Source: JBBRTJ01 sp038244535 (GTDB lineage: Bacteria; Actinomycetota; Acidimicrobiia; Acidimicrobiales; Ilumatobacteraceae). Taken from it: a DNA stretch of 52,381 nt. Position 1 is the first letter of the stretch, and every line of letters begins with the position of its first letter. Under the pieces are notes generated by a model. That model was not told where the DNA came from and searched no databases. It was given only the letters and a program-made list of their open reading frames with translations. The translations under genes and the position numbers were made by a program. Shown piece after piece: positions 15,845-23,836 of this stretch. The stretch spans positions 1 through 52,381 of the forward strand of contig JBBRTJ010000008.1 of NCBI GenBank assembly GCA_038244535.1, written 5' to 3'.

Positions 15845-17122
15845 TCAGGCGAAGGTGGGCTCTTTCTGGGTGCCGACCTTCAGGTCCTTGAAGGGGGAGG
15901 TCGAGTCGATGCCGGTGTCCTTCGGCATCCCCAGCACCCGCTCGGACACGATGTTCTTCAGGACCTCGTCGGTGCCGCCCGCGATGCGCATGCCCGGCAG
16001 GCCCAGCACGAACTGGCTCCACGCGTAGGTGCCCCACTCACCGGAGTCGGCGGTGATCCGAGCCCCGAGGATGTTGCAGACGAGCTCGGACATGCGGCGC
16101 ATGTTGGCGGTGAGCGCCAGCTTGGCGATCGACATCTCCGGCCCAGGGAGCTGACCGGCCTTGAGCTTGTCCATGGCCCGCTGGTTCGTGTAGCTCGCCA
16201 CACGGAAGCCGATGACGAGCTGGGCCAGCTCGTCGCGCAGGATGGGATCGTCGAGGTTGCCGATGTGCCGGGCCATCTCGATGATCCTCGGGAGCATGCC
16301 GGCGTTGTTGCCGCCCGCCCCGCCGGCCCCGATGGCAGCCCGCTCGTTCATGAGCGTCGTGAGCGCCACCGACCACCCCTGGTTGAGGTCGCCCAGGCGA
16401 TGGTCGTCGGGGACGCGCACCTCGTTGAAGAAGACCTCGTTGAACGAGGCACCGCCGGTCATCTGGCGCAACGGTCGCACCTCGACCCCGGGGGCATTCA
16501 TGTCCACGACGAACCCCGTCAGGCCCTTGTGCTTGGGCAGGTTGGGATCGGTGCGGCAGATGATCTCGCCGATGTCTGAGTACTGCGCGCCGGACGTCCA
16601 CACCTTCTGGCCGGTGATGATCCACTCGTCGCCGTCGCGCTCGGCCTTGCTCTGCAGCGAGGCCAGGTCGGATCCGGCGCCGGGCTCGCTGAAGAGCTGG
16701 CAGGCGACGATGTCGCCGCGGTGCATGGCCCGCAGGTACGCGTTCTTCGCGGTGTCGGTTCCGTGAGCCAGGATCGTCGGCGCCACCATGCCCAGGCCGA
16801 TGCCGAAGAAGCCCTGGTTGGGCACCTGGTACTGGCCCTCGAGCGCTCCCCATGCCCGCTCGTAGGCGTGGGGGAGCTGGCGCCCACCGAAGGCCACCGG
16901 CCCGCCGATCCACCCGAAGCCGGCATCGAACTTCGTGGCCCGCCAGGTCTGCGCTCTCTTCAGGTCCTCGACTTCGCGCTCGCGGGCCTTTTCATCGAAC
17001 AGCGCCACCTTGTCGGAGCCCTTGCCCCACTCGAAGTGCTCGTCATCCTCCTTGCGAGGCGCGTTCGCCTCGAGAAAGGCATGCGCCTCGGACTGGAACT
17101 GCTCCAACGTGATGTCGGCCAT
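15845..17122 (-). CDS. Acyl-CoA dehydrogenase
   Basis: 425 residues. FAD enzyme introducing the alpha-beta double bond of an acyl-CoA thioester. LFSEPGAGSDLASL and DGDEWIITGQKVWTSGA are the flavin and substrate-binding signatures, and the C-terminal LPGMRIAGGTDEVLKNIVSE contains the family signature. The N-terminal 50 residues are charged and unusual. The length and sequence resemble the FadE enzymes of actinobacterial side-chain or sterol-like acyl-CoA degradation rather than short-chain enzymes, but chain length cannot be told. It is transcribed alone; the next genes run the other way. No clear TANNNT box at standard spacing; a GGGGG run lies about 10 nt upstream of the ATG. Confidence 0.9.
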   Translation of the reverse strand: MADITLEQFQSEAHAFLEANAPRKEDDEHFEWGKGSDKVALFDEKAREREVEDLKRAQTWRATKFDAGFGWIGGPVAFGGRQLPHAYERAWGALEGQYQVPNQGFFGIGLGMVAPTILAHGTDTAKNAYLRAMHRGDIVACQLFSEPGAGSDLASLQSKAERDGDEWIITGQKVWTSGAQYSDIGEIICRTDPNLPKHKGLTGFVVDMNAPGVEVRPLRQMTGGASFNEVFFNEVRVPDDHRLGDLNQGWSVALTTLMNERAAIGAGGAGGNNAGMLPRIIEMARHIGNLDDPILRDELAQLVIGFRVASYTNQRAMDKLKAGQLPGPEMSIAKLALTANMRRMSELVCNILGARITADSGEWGTYAWSQFVLGLPGMRIAGGTDEVLKNIVSERVLGMPKDTGIDSTSPFKDLKVGTQKEPTFA

Positions 17123-17217
17123 CTGCGGCTAACCCCCGAACGCGACGTGACCCGGCTGTCGGGTGGACCGTAGCGGTCCCCCGGACAACCGGGCCACCCC
17201 TGGCCTCGGTCACTTCA

Positions 17218-17258
17218 GCGAGCCCGCCTCCGGCGGGTGTGGTCCCGCTCGCTACGGT
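17218..17258 (+). promoter_or_regulatory. Promoter with inverted repeat for the small membrane protein gene
   Basis: TACGGT (17253-17258) ends 7 nt before the ATG at 17266. Just upstream, CCCGCC pairs with GGCGGG (loop TCC), flanked by AGCGAG and CTCGCT-like arms, a possible operator over the -35 region. Confidence 0.4.
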
Positions 17259-17265
17259 GATCGTC

Positions 17266-17526
17266 ATGAACCGCACCCAAGCCATCGTCTTGCGCGCCTT
17301 TGCCATCTGGACGCTGTACGTGTGGGTGACCCGCATGTGGAACATCTGGCGTGACGACGCCCAGACGGTGGGGTTCAAGGTCGTCCACACCGTGCTGGCC
17401 GTGGTGTCGGTCGCTTTTGCCATCGCCTGCCTGGTCATCGTCAAGCGGGTCCGCGCCCGCAGGGCCGGTCCCGGATCGGCGGGCATCGACGACGTCGAGC
17501 CGGTCACCACAGCCGGCCGTCCCTGA
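17266..17526 (+). CDS. Small two-helix membrane protein, SCO4848-like
   Basis: 86 residues with two hydrophobic segments (about residues 7-25 and 45-68), then a basic stretch KRVRARRAG and a polar tail. An upstream in-frame GTG exists, but the ATG at 17266 sits exactly 7 nt after TACGGT. Size and topology match the conserved actinobacterial SCO4848 family of unknown function; this is recognition by pattern, not by a strong motif. It precedes the NifU-N gene by 19 bp, but that gene has its own -10-like box. Confidence 0.55.
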   Translation: MNRTQAIVLRAFAIWTLYVWVTRMWNIWRDDAQTVGFKVVHTVLAVVSVAFAIACLVIVKRVRARRAGPGSAGIDDVEPVTTAGRP

Positions 17527-17531
17527 CGGGC

Positions 17532-17537
17532 TACCTT
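17532..17537 (+). promoter_or_regulatory. Probable leaderless -10 of the NifU-N gene
   Basis: TACCTT ends 8 nt before the ATG at 17546. Confidence 0.45.
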
Positions 17538-17545
17538 CGTCACCC

Positions 17546-18013
17546 ATGGGCCAACCCGTCGCCGTCATCGAGCACCAGAGCCGCACTCCAGGTGTGATCC
17601 GGTTCGAGGCGAACCGCAACCTCACCGGCCAGGGGCACGAGCGCTTCACTTCGGCGGCGCAGGCGGTCGGGACGCGTCCCGCGGCCACCGTGGCCCGCCG
17701 GTTGCTCGAGACCGGCAAGGTCGCCTCGGTGCACGTCTACGGCAACATGATCACCGTCGATCTGCTCAAGGGCCGCGACGCTGATGGTCTCGGCGACATC
17801 GTCACCGACCTCTACACGTACTACCGCCCTGGTGTCGAGGTTCCGTCGTTCGAAGACCTCGTGGCCGAACCTGAGGCGGCCTCGGTGGCCACGCCGAGCA
17901 GCGCCGAGCCCGAGGCGGCCCTGTCCGAGGCGGCCAAGAAGATCCCGCCGCACCTGCTGGCGCGGAGCCAGGCGGCCAAGGAGAAGGCCCGGGCCAAGGC
18001 CGCCGGCGGCTGA
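17546..18013 (+). CDS. Stand-alone Nfu/NifU N-terminal domain protein
   Basis: 155 residues. The first 95 residues (TPGVIRFEANRNLT, ARRLLETGKVASVHVYGNMITVDLLKG) match the Nfu/NifU N-terminal scaffold fold, here without the C-terminal CXXC iron-sulfur domain. The C-terminus is an Ala/Glu-rich linker then PPHLLARSQAAKEKARAKAA, a basic helix. Without the cysteine domain it cannot assemble clusters as classical Nfu does; a partner-binding role is possible. It lies 90 bp upstream of the CarH-like regulator. The domain call is moderate. Confidence 0.6.
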   Translation: MGQPVAVIEHQSRTPGVIRFEANRNLTGQGHERFTSAAQAVGTRPAATVARRLLETGKVASVHVYGNMITVDLLKGRDADGLGDIVTDLYTYYRPGVEVPSFEDLVAEPEAASVATPSSAEPEAALSEAAKKIPPHLLARSQAAKEKARAKAAGG

Positions 18014-18076
18014 TCGACCGACGTTCGCACAACGTTCGGGCCCGGTGAGGGTGGCCGAGCCGTCGACTGCTTCAAT

Positions 18077-18090
18077 GGCCCTTCGGGGCC
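18077..18090 (+). promoter_or_regulatory. UUCG hairpin in the leader of the CarH-like gene
   Basis: GGCCC-TTCG-GGGCC gives a perfect 5-bp stem capped by a stable UUCG tetraloop. It is 13 nt before the ATG at 18104, with a purine-rich ACGGGG between. It could modulate translation or terminate upstream reading. Confidence 0.4.
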
Positions 18091-18103
18091 GAACGGGGTA
18101 GCG

Positions 18104-18952
18104 ATGACGGACGTCGACATCACGTTGCACCAGGCGGCGGAGCAGCTGGGCGTGCACTACATGACGGTGTACCGGTACGTCCGTCTGGGCATCCTGCCGG
18201 CCCACAAGGACGGAACAGGCTGGCGGATCAAGCCCACTGATCTGGCCAGCCTCGAACGCCCCTCGGCCGAGTCGGCGCCTCGGTCCGGCGCCGGGCGCCG
18301 TCGCCAGGCGCCCTGGGCCGAGCGCTTCGAAGCGCGGCTGATCGATGGTGACAGCCGGGGAGCCTGGGGTGTGGTCGAGGCGGCACTTGCCTCGGGGACC
18401 GAACTGGACGAGGTGTATCTCGACGTGATGGCACCGGCGCTGCGATCGATCGGTGATCGGTGGGCCAACGGCGAGATCGACATCGCGGCCGAGCACCGGG
18501 CGAGCGGGATCGCCATGCGGATCATCGGTCGTCTCGGACCGCGCTTTGCTCGCCGCGGACGTTCGCGGGGCACCGTGGTGCTCGGCACGCCACCTGGTGA
18601 ACGGCACTCGCTGCCGGTGGCGATGCTCTCGGACCTGATCCGCGCCGGTGGGTTCGAGGTGTCTGATCTGGGGTGCGACCTGCCGCCCGAGGGGTTCGCT
18701 GTCGCGGCCCGCCAGACCCCGCGACTGGTCGCGGTCGGCGTGAGCGTCACCGCCCCCGAGGCGCTCGTGGCCACGGCCGAGACCGTCGCCGTGCTCAAGG
18801 CTGAGCTCGGCCCGGACATCCCGGTGCTCGTCGGTGGTGGCGCCATCCAGGACGCTGATCACGCCGCTGCTCTCGGGGCTGACTGGTACGCGAGTGACGG
18901 CACCGCCGTGGTCGAGCTGCTCGATCGGCTGGTCCGAGGCCGGCCCGGCTGA
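18104..18952 (+). CDS. CarH/LitR-like B12-binding transcriptional regulator
   Basis: 282 residues. Residues 5-50 form an excisionase/MerR-like helix-turn-helix (LHQAAEQLGVHYMTVYRYVRLG). Then comes a four-helix B12 cap and a Rossmann B12-binding domain. Trp120 and Glu130-His131 make the Wx9EH signature that in CarH caps adenosylcobalamin. PPGERH (His168) matches the lower-axial-ligand motif of CarH. CarH proteins repress DNA in the dark and release it when light breaks the Co-C bond. DNA target and light response here are inference. It is 58 bp upstream of the SOS gene imuA' on the same strand, with a separate LexA-controlled promoter between. Confidence 0.82.
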   Translation: MTDVDITLHQAAEQLGVHYMTVYRYVRLGILPAHKDGTGWRIKPTDLASLERPSAESAPRSGAGRRRQAPWAERFEARLIDGDSRGAWGVVEAALASGTELDEVYLDVMAPALRSIGDRWANGEIDIAAEHRASGIAMRIIGRLGPRFARRGRSRGTVVLGTPPGERHSLPVAMLSDLIRAGGFEVSDLGCDLPPEGFAVAARQTPRLVAVGVSVTAPEALVATAETVAVLKAELGPDIPVLVGGGAIQDADHAAALGADWYASDGTAVVELLDRLVRGRPG

Positions 18953-18982
18953 CCCGCTGCCCCGCCCGACCGGGTTGCCCTA

Positions 18983-19004
18983 CGAACATGTGTTCGGGTA
19001 CCGT
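18983..19004 (+). promoter_or_regulatory. LexA (SOS) box and -10 of imuA'-imuB
   Basis: CGAACATGTGTTCG (18983-18996) is a perfect palindromic actinobacterial SOS box. TACCGT (18999-19004) follows at once and ends 6 nt before the ATG at 19011, so LexA would cover the promoter. Confidence 0.85.
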
Positions 19005-19010
19005 CGCTGC

Positions 19011-19739
19011 ATGGGCCGGGTGGAACGGGCAGCGCGTGTCATCGATCCCGCGGTGCTGGCCGCGGTCACGCGAGCGGCCGCCCCAGTGGCCTTGGCGGTC
19101 GAACGGGTCCTGCCCGTCCTACCCGCGCTGGCCCCCTTGCTTCCCGATGGTGTGCTGCGGCGCGGTGCGATCGTTGCCGTCGGCGGCGCCACCGGTGGTG
19201 GGGCCACCTCGTTGGCCCTGACGCTGTCGGCCGCGGCGTCGGCCGCCGGTTCGTGGGTCGGTGTGGTCGGGGTGGCGTCCCTCGGCCTGCTCGCGGCCGC
19301 CCAGCTCGGGGTGGCGATCGAGCGGCTCCTCATGGTCGCCTCACCTCCGGCTGCCGAGTGGGCCACCGTGGTGGCCACGTTGCTCGATGCCCTCGACGTG
19401 GTGGTCGTGTCGGCTCCCGAGCGGACCCGGGCCGGTGATGCCCGCCGCCTGCAGGCCCGAGCCCGTGAGCGAGGGGCAGTGCTGGTGGTCCTCGGCGGTC
19501 CCGGGGTGTTCGAGGCCGAGGTGCGCCTCACGGTCAGCACCGTGGCGTGGTCGGGGCTCGAGGCGGGATCGGGCCATCTCCACGCCCGTCGGGTCGCGGT
19601 CGAAGCCACGGGGCGTCGTGCTGCGGCCCGGCCGCGAACGGTCGAGCTCTGGCTGCCCGATGCCAACGGCCAGGTGCGCTCCGTCGAAGTCGAGAGCCGT
19701 CGCGGCACCGTTCCGGCCGCCGTGGCCGTGGCGGGCTGA
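19011..19739 (+). CDS. imuA': ImuA'-like mutasome accessory protein
   Basis: 242 residues, a short RecA-fold protein. It lies directly before imuB under a LexA box, the usual actinobacterial order, and is thought to bridge ImuB and DnaE2 during error-prone repair. LRRGAIVAVGGATGGGATSL (residues 50-69) occupies the P-loop position, but the Walker A lysine is missing (GGGATS instead of GxGKS/T), so ATP hydrolysis is unlikely. VVVVSAPERTRAGDARRLQ and VVLGGPGVFEAEVRL follow the strand order of the RecA core. Start chosen 6 nt after TACCGT. Confidence 0.8.
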   Translation: MGRVERAARVIDPAVLAAVTRAAAPVALAVERVLPVLPALAPLLPDGVLRRGAIVAVGGATGGGATSLALTLSAAASAAGSWVGVVGVASLGLLAAAQLGVAIERLLMVASPPAAEWATVVATLLDALDVVVVSAPERTRAGDARRLQARARERGAVLVVLGGPGVFEAEVRLTVSTVAWSGLEAGSGHLHARRVAVEATGRRAAARPRTVELWLPDANGQVRSVEVESRRGTVPAAVAVAG

Positions 19740-19755
19740 TGGCCGGGGCCTGCTG

Positions 19756-21405
19756 ATGGGTGGGCGCGTGCCCCGGGTGGCCGTGGTTCGCTGGCCCGAG
19801 TGGCCACTGGTGGCGGCCGGAGCAGCTCCGGGTGCTCCCACCGCGGTGCTCCACGCCAATCGGGTCGTGGCCGCCTCACCAGCGGCGCGTCACGACGGCG
19901 TGATGCCCGGGCAGCGGCGCCGTGACGCGCAGGCCCGCTGCCCCGGGATGGTCGTGCTCGCCCACGACCCCGCTCGTGATGCCCGGGCGTTCGAGGTGGT
20001 CCTCCAGTGCCTCGACGAGGTGACGCCGCGCGTCGAGACCTCGCGGCCGGGCTCGTGCGCGTTCGCCACGAGGGGGACTTCGCGCTACTACGGCGGTGAC
20101 GATCGGCTGGCCGAACGGGTGGTGATGCTCGTGGGGGCCGCGCTCGGGGTCGAGGCCATGGCGATCGCCGGCCCTCCCACGGTGGGGGTGGCCGATGGAT
20201 CCTTTGCCGCCGTGCTGGCCGCCGAGCGAACCGTGGGCCACGGTCGGTACGTGGTGCCCGCCGGAGGCAGTCCTGCCTTCCTGGCCCCGCTGCCGGTGCA
20301 GCTCCTCGCCGCTGGTGGGGCCCACGGCGACCGGGCCGAGCTGACCGAGCTCGCTGAGCTGGTGGTGCTCCTGCCCCGCTTGGGGATCACCACGCTCGGC
20401 GCGTTGGCGGCCCTCCCGGTGGTCGATGTGCTCGGTCGCTTCGGCCGTGCCGGTCAGCTCGCCCACCGCTTGGCCGCCGGAGGCGACGACCGCCCGCTCG
20501 ATGCCCGCGAGCCGCCGCCCGAGCTGACGGTCGAACTGGTGCTCGATCCGCCGGCCGAGCACGTCGAGCAGGTTGCCTTCGCAGTGCGTCGGCTGGCCGA
20601 TGAGCTCCACGAGCGCCTGGAGGCCATGGGGCTCGGCTGCACACGGCTCGTGGTGGCGGCCGAGACCGAGCAGGGCGAGCGCCACGAGCGGTGCTGGCGC
20701 CATGACGGTTCGTTGACTGCCGCGGCCATCGTCGAACGGGTGCGCTGGCAGCTCGACGGCTGGATCCAGGGGACGCGGGCGCCGACCGGCGGGGTGGTGC
20801 TCGTGCGCCTGGTGCCTGACGAGGTGGTGCCCGCGGGTGGTCGCCAGCTCGGCTTCTGGGGAGGGCAGACCCAGGCCGACGAGCGTGCTGTGCGAGCCTC
20901 GGCCCGGGTGAGCGGCCTGCTCGGCCCCGACGCCGTGACGGTGGCCGAGTGGCGGGGAGGGCGAGGCCCGGCCGAGGCCGTCGCGCTCGTGCCCGCCGAG
21001 ACGACCGACCTCGGCGACCCTGGCCGGCGCGCCGCTCGGGTGGTGCCGGGTCCGGCGGCGCCACCGTGGCCGGGGTCGATGCCCCCTCCCTGGCCGGCGG
21101 TGGTGCCGGCCTCGCCCCGACCGGCAGTGGTGCTCGATGCCGCTGGGCAGCCGGTGACGGTGTCGGGGCGCGGCGCGCTCAGTGCTCCACCGGCGCGATG
21201 CACGGTGGACGACGAGCTCGGTCGGGCCAGGGCGCGGCCCGAGGTGGTCGTGGCCTGGGCGGGGCCGTGGGTGTGCGACGAGCGGTGGTGGGATGCCGCG
21301 GAGCACCGTCGCCGCGCCCGGTTCCAGGTGGTCACCGCCGGTGGTGCCGCCCACCTGCTGTCGGTCGAAGGCGGCCGCTGGTGGTGCGAGGCCACCTACG
21401 ACTGA
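19756..21405 (+). CDS. imuB: ImuB, catalytically inactive Y-family polymerase-like adaptor
   Basis: 549 residues. ImuB docks DnaE2 and ImuA' on the beta clamp. The Y-family palm is recognisable (RVAVVRWPEWPLVAAGAAPG, TRGTSRYYGG, LPRLGITTLGALAALP) but the catalytic Asp and Asp-Glu pairs are absent, as in other ImuB proteins. QLGFWG near residue 365 resembles the clamp-binding motif QLPLWG of mycobacterial ImuB. A Pro-rich linker and a C-terminal domain with WWDAAEHRRRARFQV follow. It is 16 bp after imuA' in the same transcript. Confidence 0.88.
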   Translation: MGGRVPRVAVVRWPEWPLVAAGAAPGAPTAVLHANRVVAASPAARHDGVMPGQRRRDAQARCPGMVVLAHDPARDARAFEVVLQCLDEVTPRVETSRPGSCAFATRGTSRYYGGDDRLAERVVMLVGAALGVEAMAIAGPPTVGVADGSFAAVLAAERTVGHGRYVVPAGGSPAFLAPLPVQLLAAGGAHGDRAELTELAELVVLLPRLGITTLGALAALPVVDVLGRFGRAGQLAHRLAAGGDDRPLDAREPPPELTVELVLDPPAEHVEQVAFAVRRLADELHERLEAMGLGCTRLVVAAETEQGERHERCWRHDGSLTAAAIVERVRWQLDGWIQGTRAPTGGVVLVRLVPDEVVPAGGRQLGFWGGQTQADERAVRASARVSGLLGPDAVTVAEWRGGRGPAEAVALVPAETTDLGDPGRRAARVVPGPAAPPWPGSMPPPWPAVVPASPRPAVVLDAAGQPVTVSGRGALSAPPARCTVDDELGRARARPEVVVAWAGPWVCDERWWDAAEHRRRARFQVVTAGGAAHLLSVEGGRWWCEATYD

Positions 21406-21414
21406 CCGGGCGCT

Positions 21415-21442
21415 ACCTCGCCACCTCCTAACGTGGCGAGGT
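21415..21442. promoter_or_regulatory. 28-bp inverted repeat overlapping -10 and start codon of the HAD gene
   Basis: ACCTCGCCAC (21415-21424) and GTGGCGAGGT (21433-21442) are perfect 10-bp inverted arms around an 8-bp spacer. The -10 hexamer TAACGT (21429-21434) lies within, 6 nt before the GTG at 21441. It may be an operator or the terminator of imuB. Confidence 0.55.
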
Positions 21443-22106
21443 GGCGCGTCTGATCGAAGCAGTGGTGTTCGACTACGGCGGTGTGCTCTCGGCGTCGCCC
21501 TTCGCGGCGATCGCGCGTCGCGAGGCTCAGATCGGGCTCGAACCAGGCACCATCGCTGACGCGCTCGGCTTCGGGCTGCACGTGCCCGAGACGGCGCCGG
21601 GCGAGCCGGTCACCAACTTCTTCCACCTGCTCGAGGTGGGCCAGGTGACCATCGAGGAGTACGGCGCCTGGGCCAGTGCCCGCGTCAAGGCCGTGTTCGG
21701 GCCCGATGCCGACGTCCGCTCGGTGATGTCCGGGGGCTTCGGTCAGATGGGGGTGCAGTGGATGGTCGTGCAGCGGGCCCGCCGGCTTCGTGACGAGGGG
21801 TACCGCCTGGCCATCTGCACGAACAACATCGCGGCGTACCGGGACACCTGGACCCGGCAGATCCCGATGGAGCTCTGGGACGTGGTGATCGACTCGTGCG
21901 AGGTCGGCGTGCGCAAGCCAGATCCGGCGATCTACCTGATGACGTGTGAGGCCCTCGGGGTCGAGCCCGACCGCACCGCCTTCCTCGACGACCACCCGGG
22001 GAACGTCGTCGGGGCCGAGGCGGTCGGCATGCGGGGCATCGTCGTCGGTGCCGACCCGTGGGAAGCGCTGGCCGCGCTTGACGCCCTGCTCGCCATCGAG
22101 TCCTGA
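21441..22106 (+). CDS. HAD-superfamily hydrolase (subfamily IA, epoxide-hydrolase-like)
   Basis: 221 residues. FDYGGVLS carries the HAD motif I, in which the second Asp is replaced by Gly as in some epoxide-hydrolase N-domains, haloacid and phosphatase relatives. ICTNN is motif II, the Lys in VGVRKPDPAIY motif III and FLDDHPGNVVGAEAVGM motif IV. A helical cap lies between motifs I and II. The GTG start follows TAACGT by 6 nt. Phosphatase substrate unknown. It lies between imuB and the MATE gene; no SOS box of its own is seen. Confidence 0.85.
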   Translation: MARLIEAVVFDYGGVLSASPFAAIARREAQIGLEPGTIADALGFGLHVPETAPGEPVTNFFHLLEVGQVTIEEYGAWASARVKAVFGPDADVRSVMSGGFGQMGVQWMVVQRARRLRDEGYRLAICTNNIAAYRDTWTRQIPMELWDVVIDSCEVGVRKPDPAIYLMTCEALGVEPDRTAFLDDHPGNVVGAEAVGMRGIVVGADPWEALAALDALLAIES

Positions 22107-22408
22107 GCCCAGGGGACGGTCAGTTCGGTGGTAGCCGAGGCGTTGGTCACGATGGTCCGCCCTTTCGCCTCTCGTCGAAACCCGAGCTGATCAACGAGCC
22201 CGAGGCTCGTTCGTGGTGGCACGGAGGACGCTCCAGTCGGCGTTGCGTCGATGGGCTGATGCGGGTGGCCGATCATCCCGACGGTTGGGTGCGGCGGCCG
22301 GGGCGGTGGTGTGTGGCGGACCCGATTCGACGGGAGGCGAAACGAGCACCGTGTCTGCTCGGCGCCGTGGCCAGGAGGCGCCGTGCCGGCCGAGGCCACC
22401 TACGAGGG
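22107..22408. other. 302-bp gap between convergent genes, no gene seen
   Basis: It separates the HAD gene from the convergent MATE gene. The only structure seen is the hairpin at 22193-22211. No frame has coding character or a start signal. Confidence 0.6.
22193..22211. terminator. Terminator-like hairpin
   Basis: AACGAGCC pairs with GGCTCGTT around CGA, an 8-bp stem between convergent genes. No U-tract. Confidence 0.4.
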
Positions 22409-23737
22409 TCAGTGGCGTGCGACCGCCGGCCTCGTCCAGCGGTTGCTGGTGAAGCGCCACCGGTTCAGGGCGGCCCGCACCGTCATCCAGAACAGCAACG
22501 TGCACCACACGGCCACGATCCCGGCATGTGGCCAGAGCGCCACCACCACGGCCACCGGTGCCGTGGCAACGGCCATGAGCACCGCTCCCCGTGCCAGGAA
22601 GCGGTAGTCGCCGGCACCGATCAGGACGCCGTCGAGTGCGAACGCGATCGCCGCTGGGAGCTGAAGGACGGCCAGCACCACGATGCCGGCCGTCGCCCGC
22701 GAGGCGACCGCCGCGTCGGTGGTGAACAGGTGCGGGAGCAGGGGCGCGGTCACCACCAGCGCGAGGGCGATGGCACTGGCGGCGATGAGGGACAGCCGCG
22801 TCGCCGCGTGGCCCACGACCACCGCCTCGTCGGACCGGCTGCCACCGAGGGCCTCGGCAACGAATGTCTGAGCGGGGATGGCGAGGGCATCGAGGGCGAG
22901 GGCCAGCAGGCTCATCAGCTGGAACACGATCTGGTGGGCGGCCAACGTCTGGTCATCGACCCGCGCGGCCAGCGCAGTGACCGTGACGATCACCGCCAGC
23001 ATCGCGATGACCCGCACGCCGAGGTGCCCACCGGCGCGAAGCAGCGGCGCCAGCTCGTGAAGGCGCGGCCGGAGCGTGTGACGGGCGGCGAGGTGTGGCC
23101 GCAGCACCACGAGGTAAGCCACCGCCGCGCCCCACTGAACGATGACCGTGCTCCACGCCGAGCCGGCGATGCCGAGGTCGAGCACGAAGACCGCGATGAT
23201 CTCGAGAATCACGTTGGTGACGCTGGCCACGGCGATGATGACCAGCGGGGTGCGCAGATCGAGGGCGCCCCGCAGCACGCCGAGCGAGGCGAGTGCGATC
23301 AGGATCGCCGGAAGCCCGAACGCGCTGATGCGCAGGTAGGTGGTCGCCGCCGTCAGCACCGCGCCCTGGCCGCCAAGCACCGATGCCGCCCACGGGGCGA
23401 CGAGGGCCAGCACCGCACCGAGGGGCAGGCCGATCACCGCCGCCAGCCACAGCGCCTGCACCGCGGCATCGGCGGCCGCTGACCGCTCGCCCGCCCCGCG
23501 ATGGTGGGCGATGCGCGAGGTGGTGGCGAACGACAGGAAGTTGCAGCCCGCCACGGTGACCAGCAGCACGGTGGCGGCCAGGGCCAGACCAGCCAGGGGC
23601 TCGGTGCCGAGGCGGCCGACGATGGCGGTGTCGGTGAGCACGTAGAGCGGCTCGATGGCCAGCGTGCCGAGGGCGGGAATCGCCAGTGCCACGATCCGCC
23701 GGTCGAGCTCGCCCCGCCTCACCACGAGCCCGACCAC
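22409..23737 (-). CDS. MATE-family efflux transporter (DinF-like)
   Basis: 442 residues with about 12 hydrophobic segments, the MATE topology of two six-helix bundles. MATE proteins export cationic drugs or metabolites using Na+ or H+. LDRRIVALAIPALGTLAIEPLYVLTDTAIVGRLG is the DinF-branch N-terminus. The open frame runs much further upstream as an artefact; the GTG at 23737 is chosen because TACGGT ends 8 nt before it. It is divergent from dnaE2, and the LexA box of dnaE2 lies about 60 bp upstream of this -10. In E. coli dinF is SOS-induced with lexA, so SOS control is possible but unproven. Confidence 0.85.
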   Translation of the reverse strand: MVGLVVRRGELDRRIVALAIPALGTLAIEPLYVLTDTAIVGRLGTEPLAGLALAATVLLVTVAGCNFLSFATTSRIAHHRGAGERSAAADAAVQALWLAAVIGLPLGAVLALVAPWAASVLGGQGAVLTAATTYLRISAFGLPAILIALASLGVLRGALDLRTPLVIIAVASVTNVILEIIAVFVLDLGIAGSAWSTVIVQWGAAVAYLVVLRPHLAARHTLRPRLHELAPLLRAGGHLGVRVIAMLAVIVTVTALAARVDDQTLAAHQIVFQLMSLLALALDALAIPAQTFVAEALGGSRSDEAVVVGHAATRLSLIAASAIALALVVTAPLLPHLFTTDAAVASRATAGIVVLAVLQLPAAIAFALDGVLIGAGDYRFLARGAVLMAVATAPVAVVVALWPHAGIVAVWCTLLFWMTVRAALNRWRFTSNRWTRPAVARH

Positions 23738-23745
23738 GGCTCGGC

Positions 23746-23751
23746 ACCGTA
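23746..23751 (-). promoter_or_regulatory. Probable leaderless -10 of the MATE gene
   Basis: TACGGT on the minus strand ends 8 nt before the GTG at 23737. Confidence 0.5.
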
Positions 23752-23801
23752 GCGACCGGCCCCGGCCGCTCCATCGGGAATCGGGTGGGAGGGTTCGGCC
23801 G

Positions 23802-23830
23802 TTGACGGGACGAACAGGTGTTCGTAGAGT
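23802..23830 (+). promoter_or_regulatory. dnaE2 promoter with LexA (SOS) box
   Basis: TTGACG (-35, 23802-23807), 17-bp spacer, TAGAGT (-10, 23825-23830). The spacer is largely the palindromic SOS box CGAACAGGTGTTCG (23811-23824). The -10 ends 6 nt before the ATG at 23837. Confidence 0.85.
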
Positions 23831-23836
23831 CCGGTG

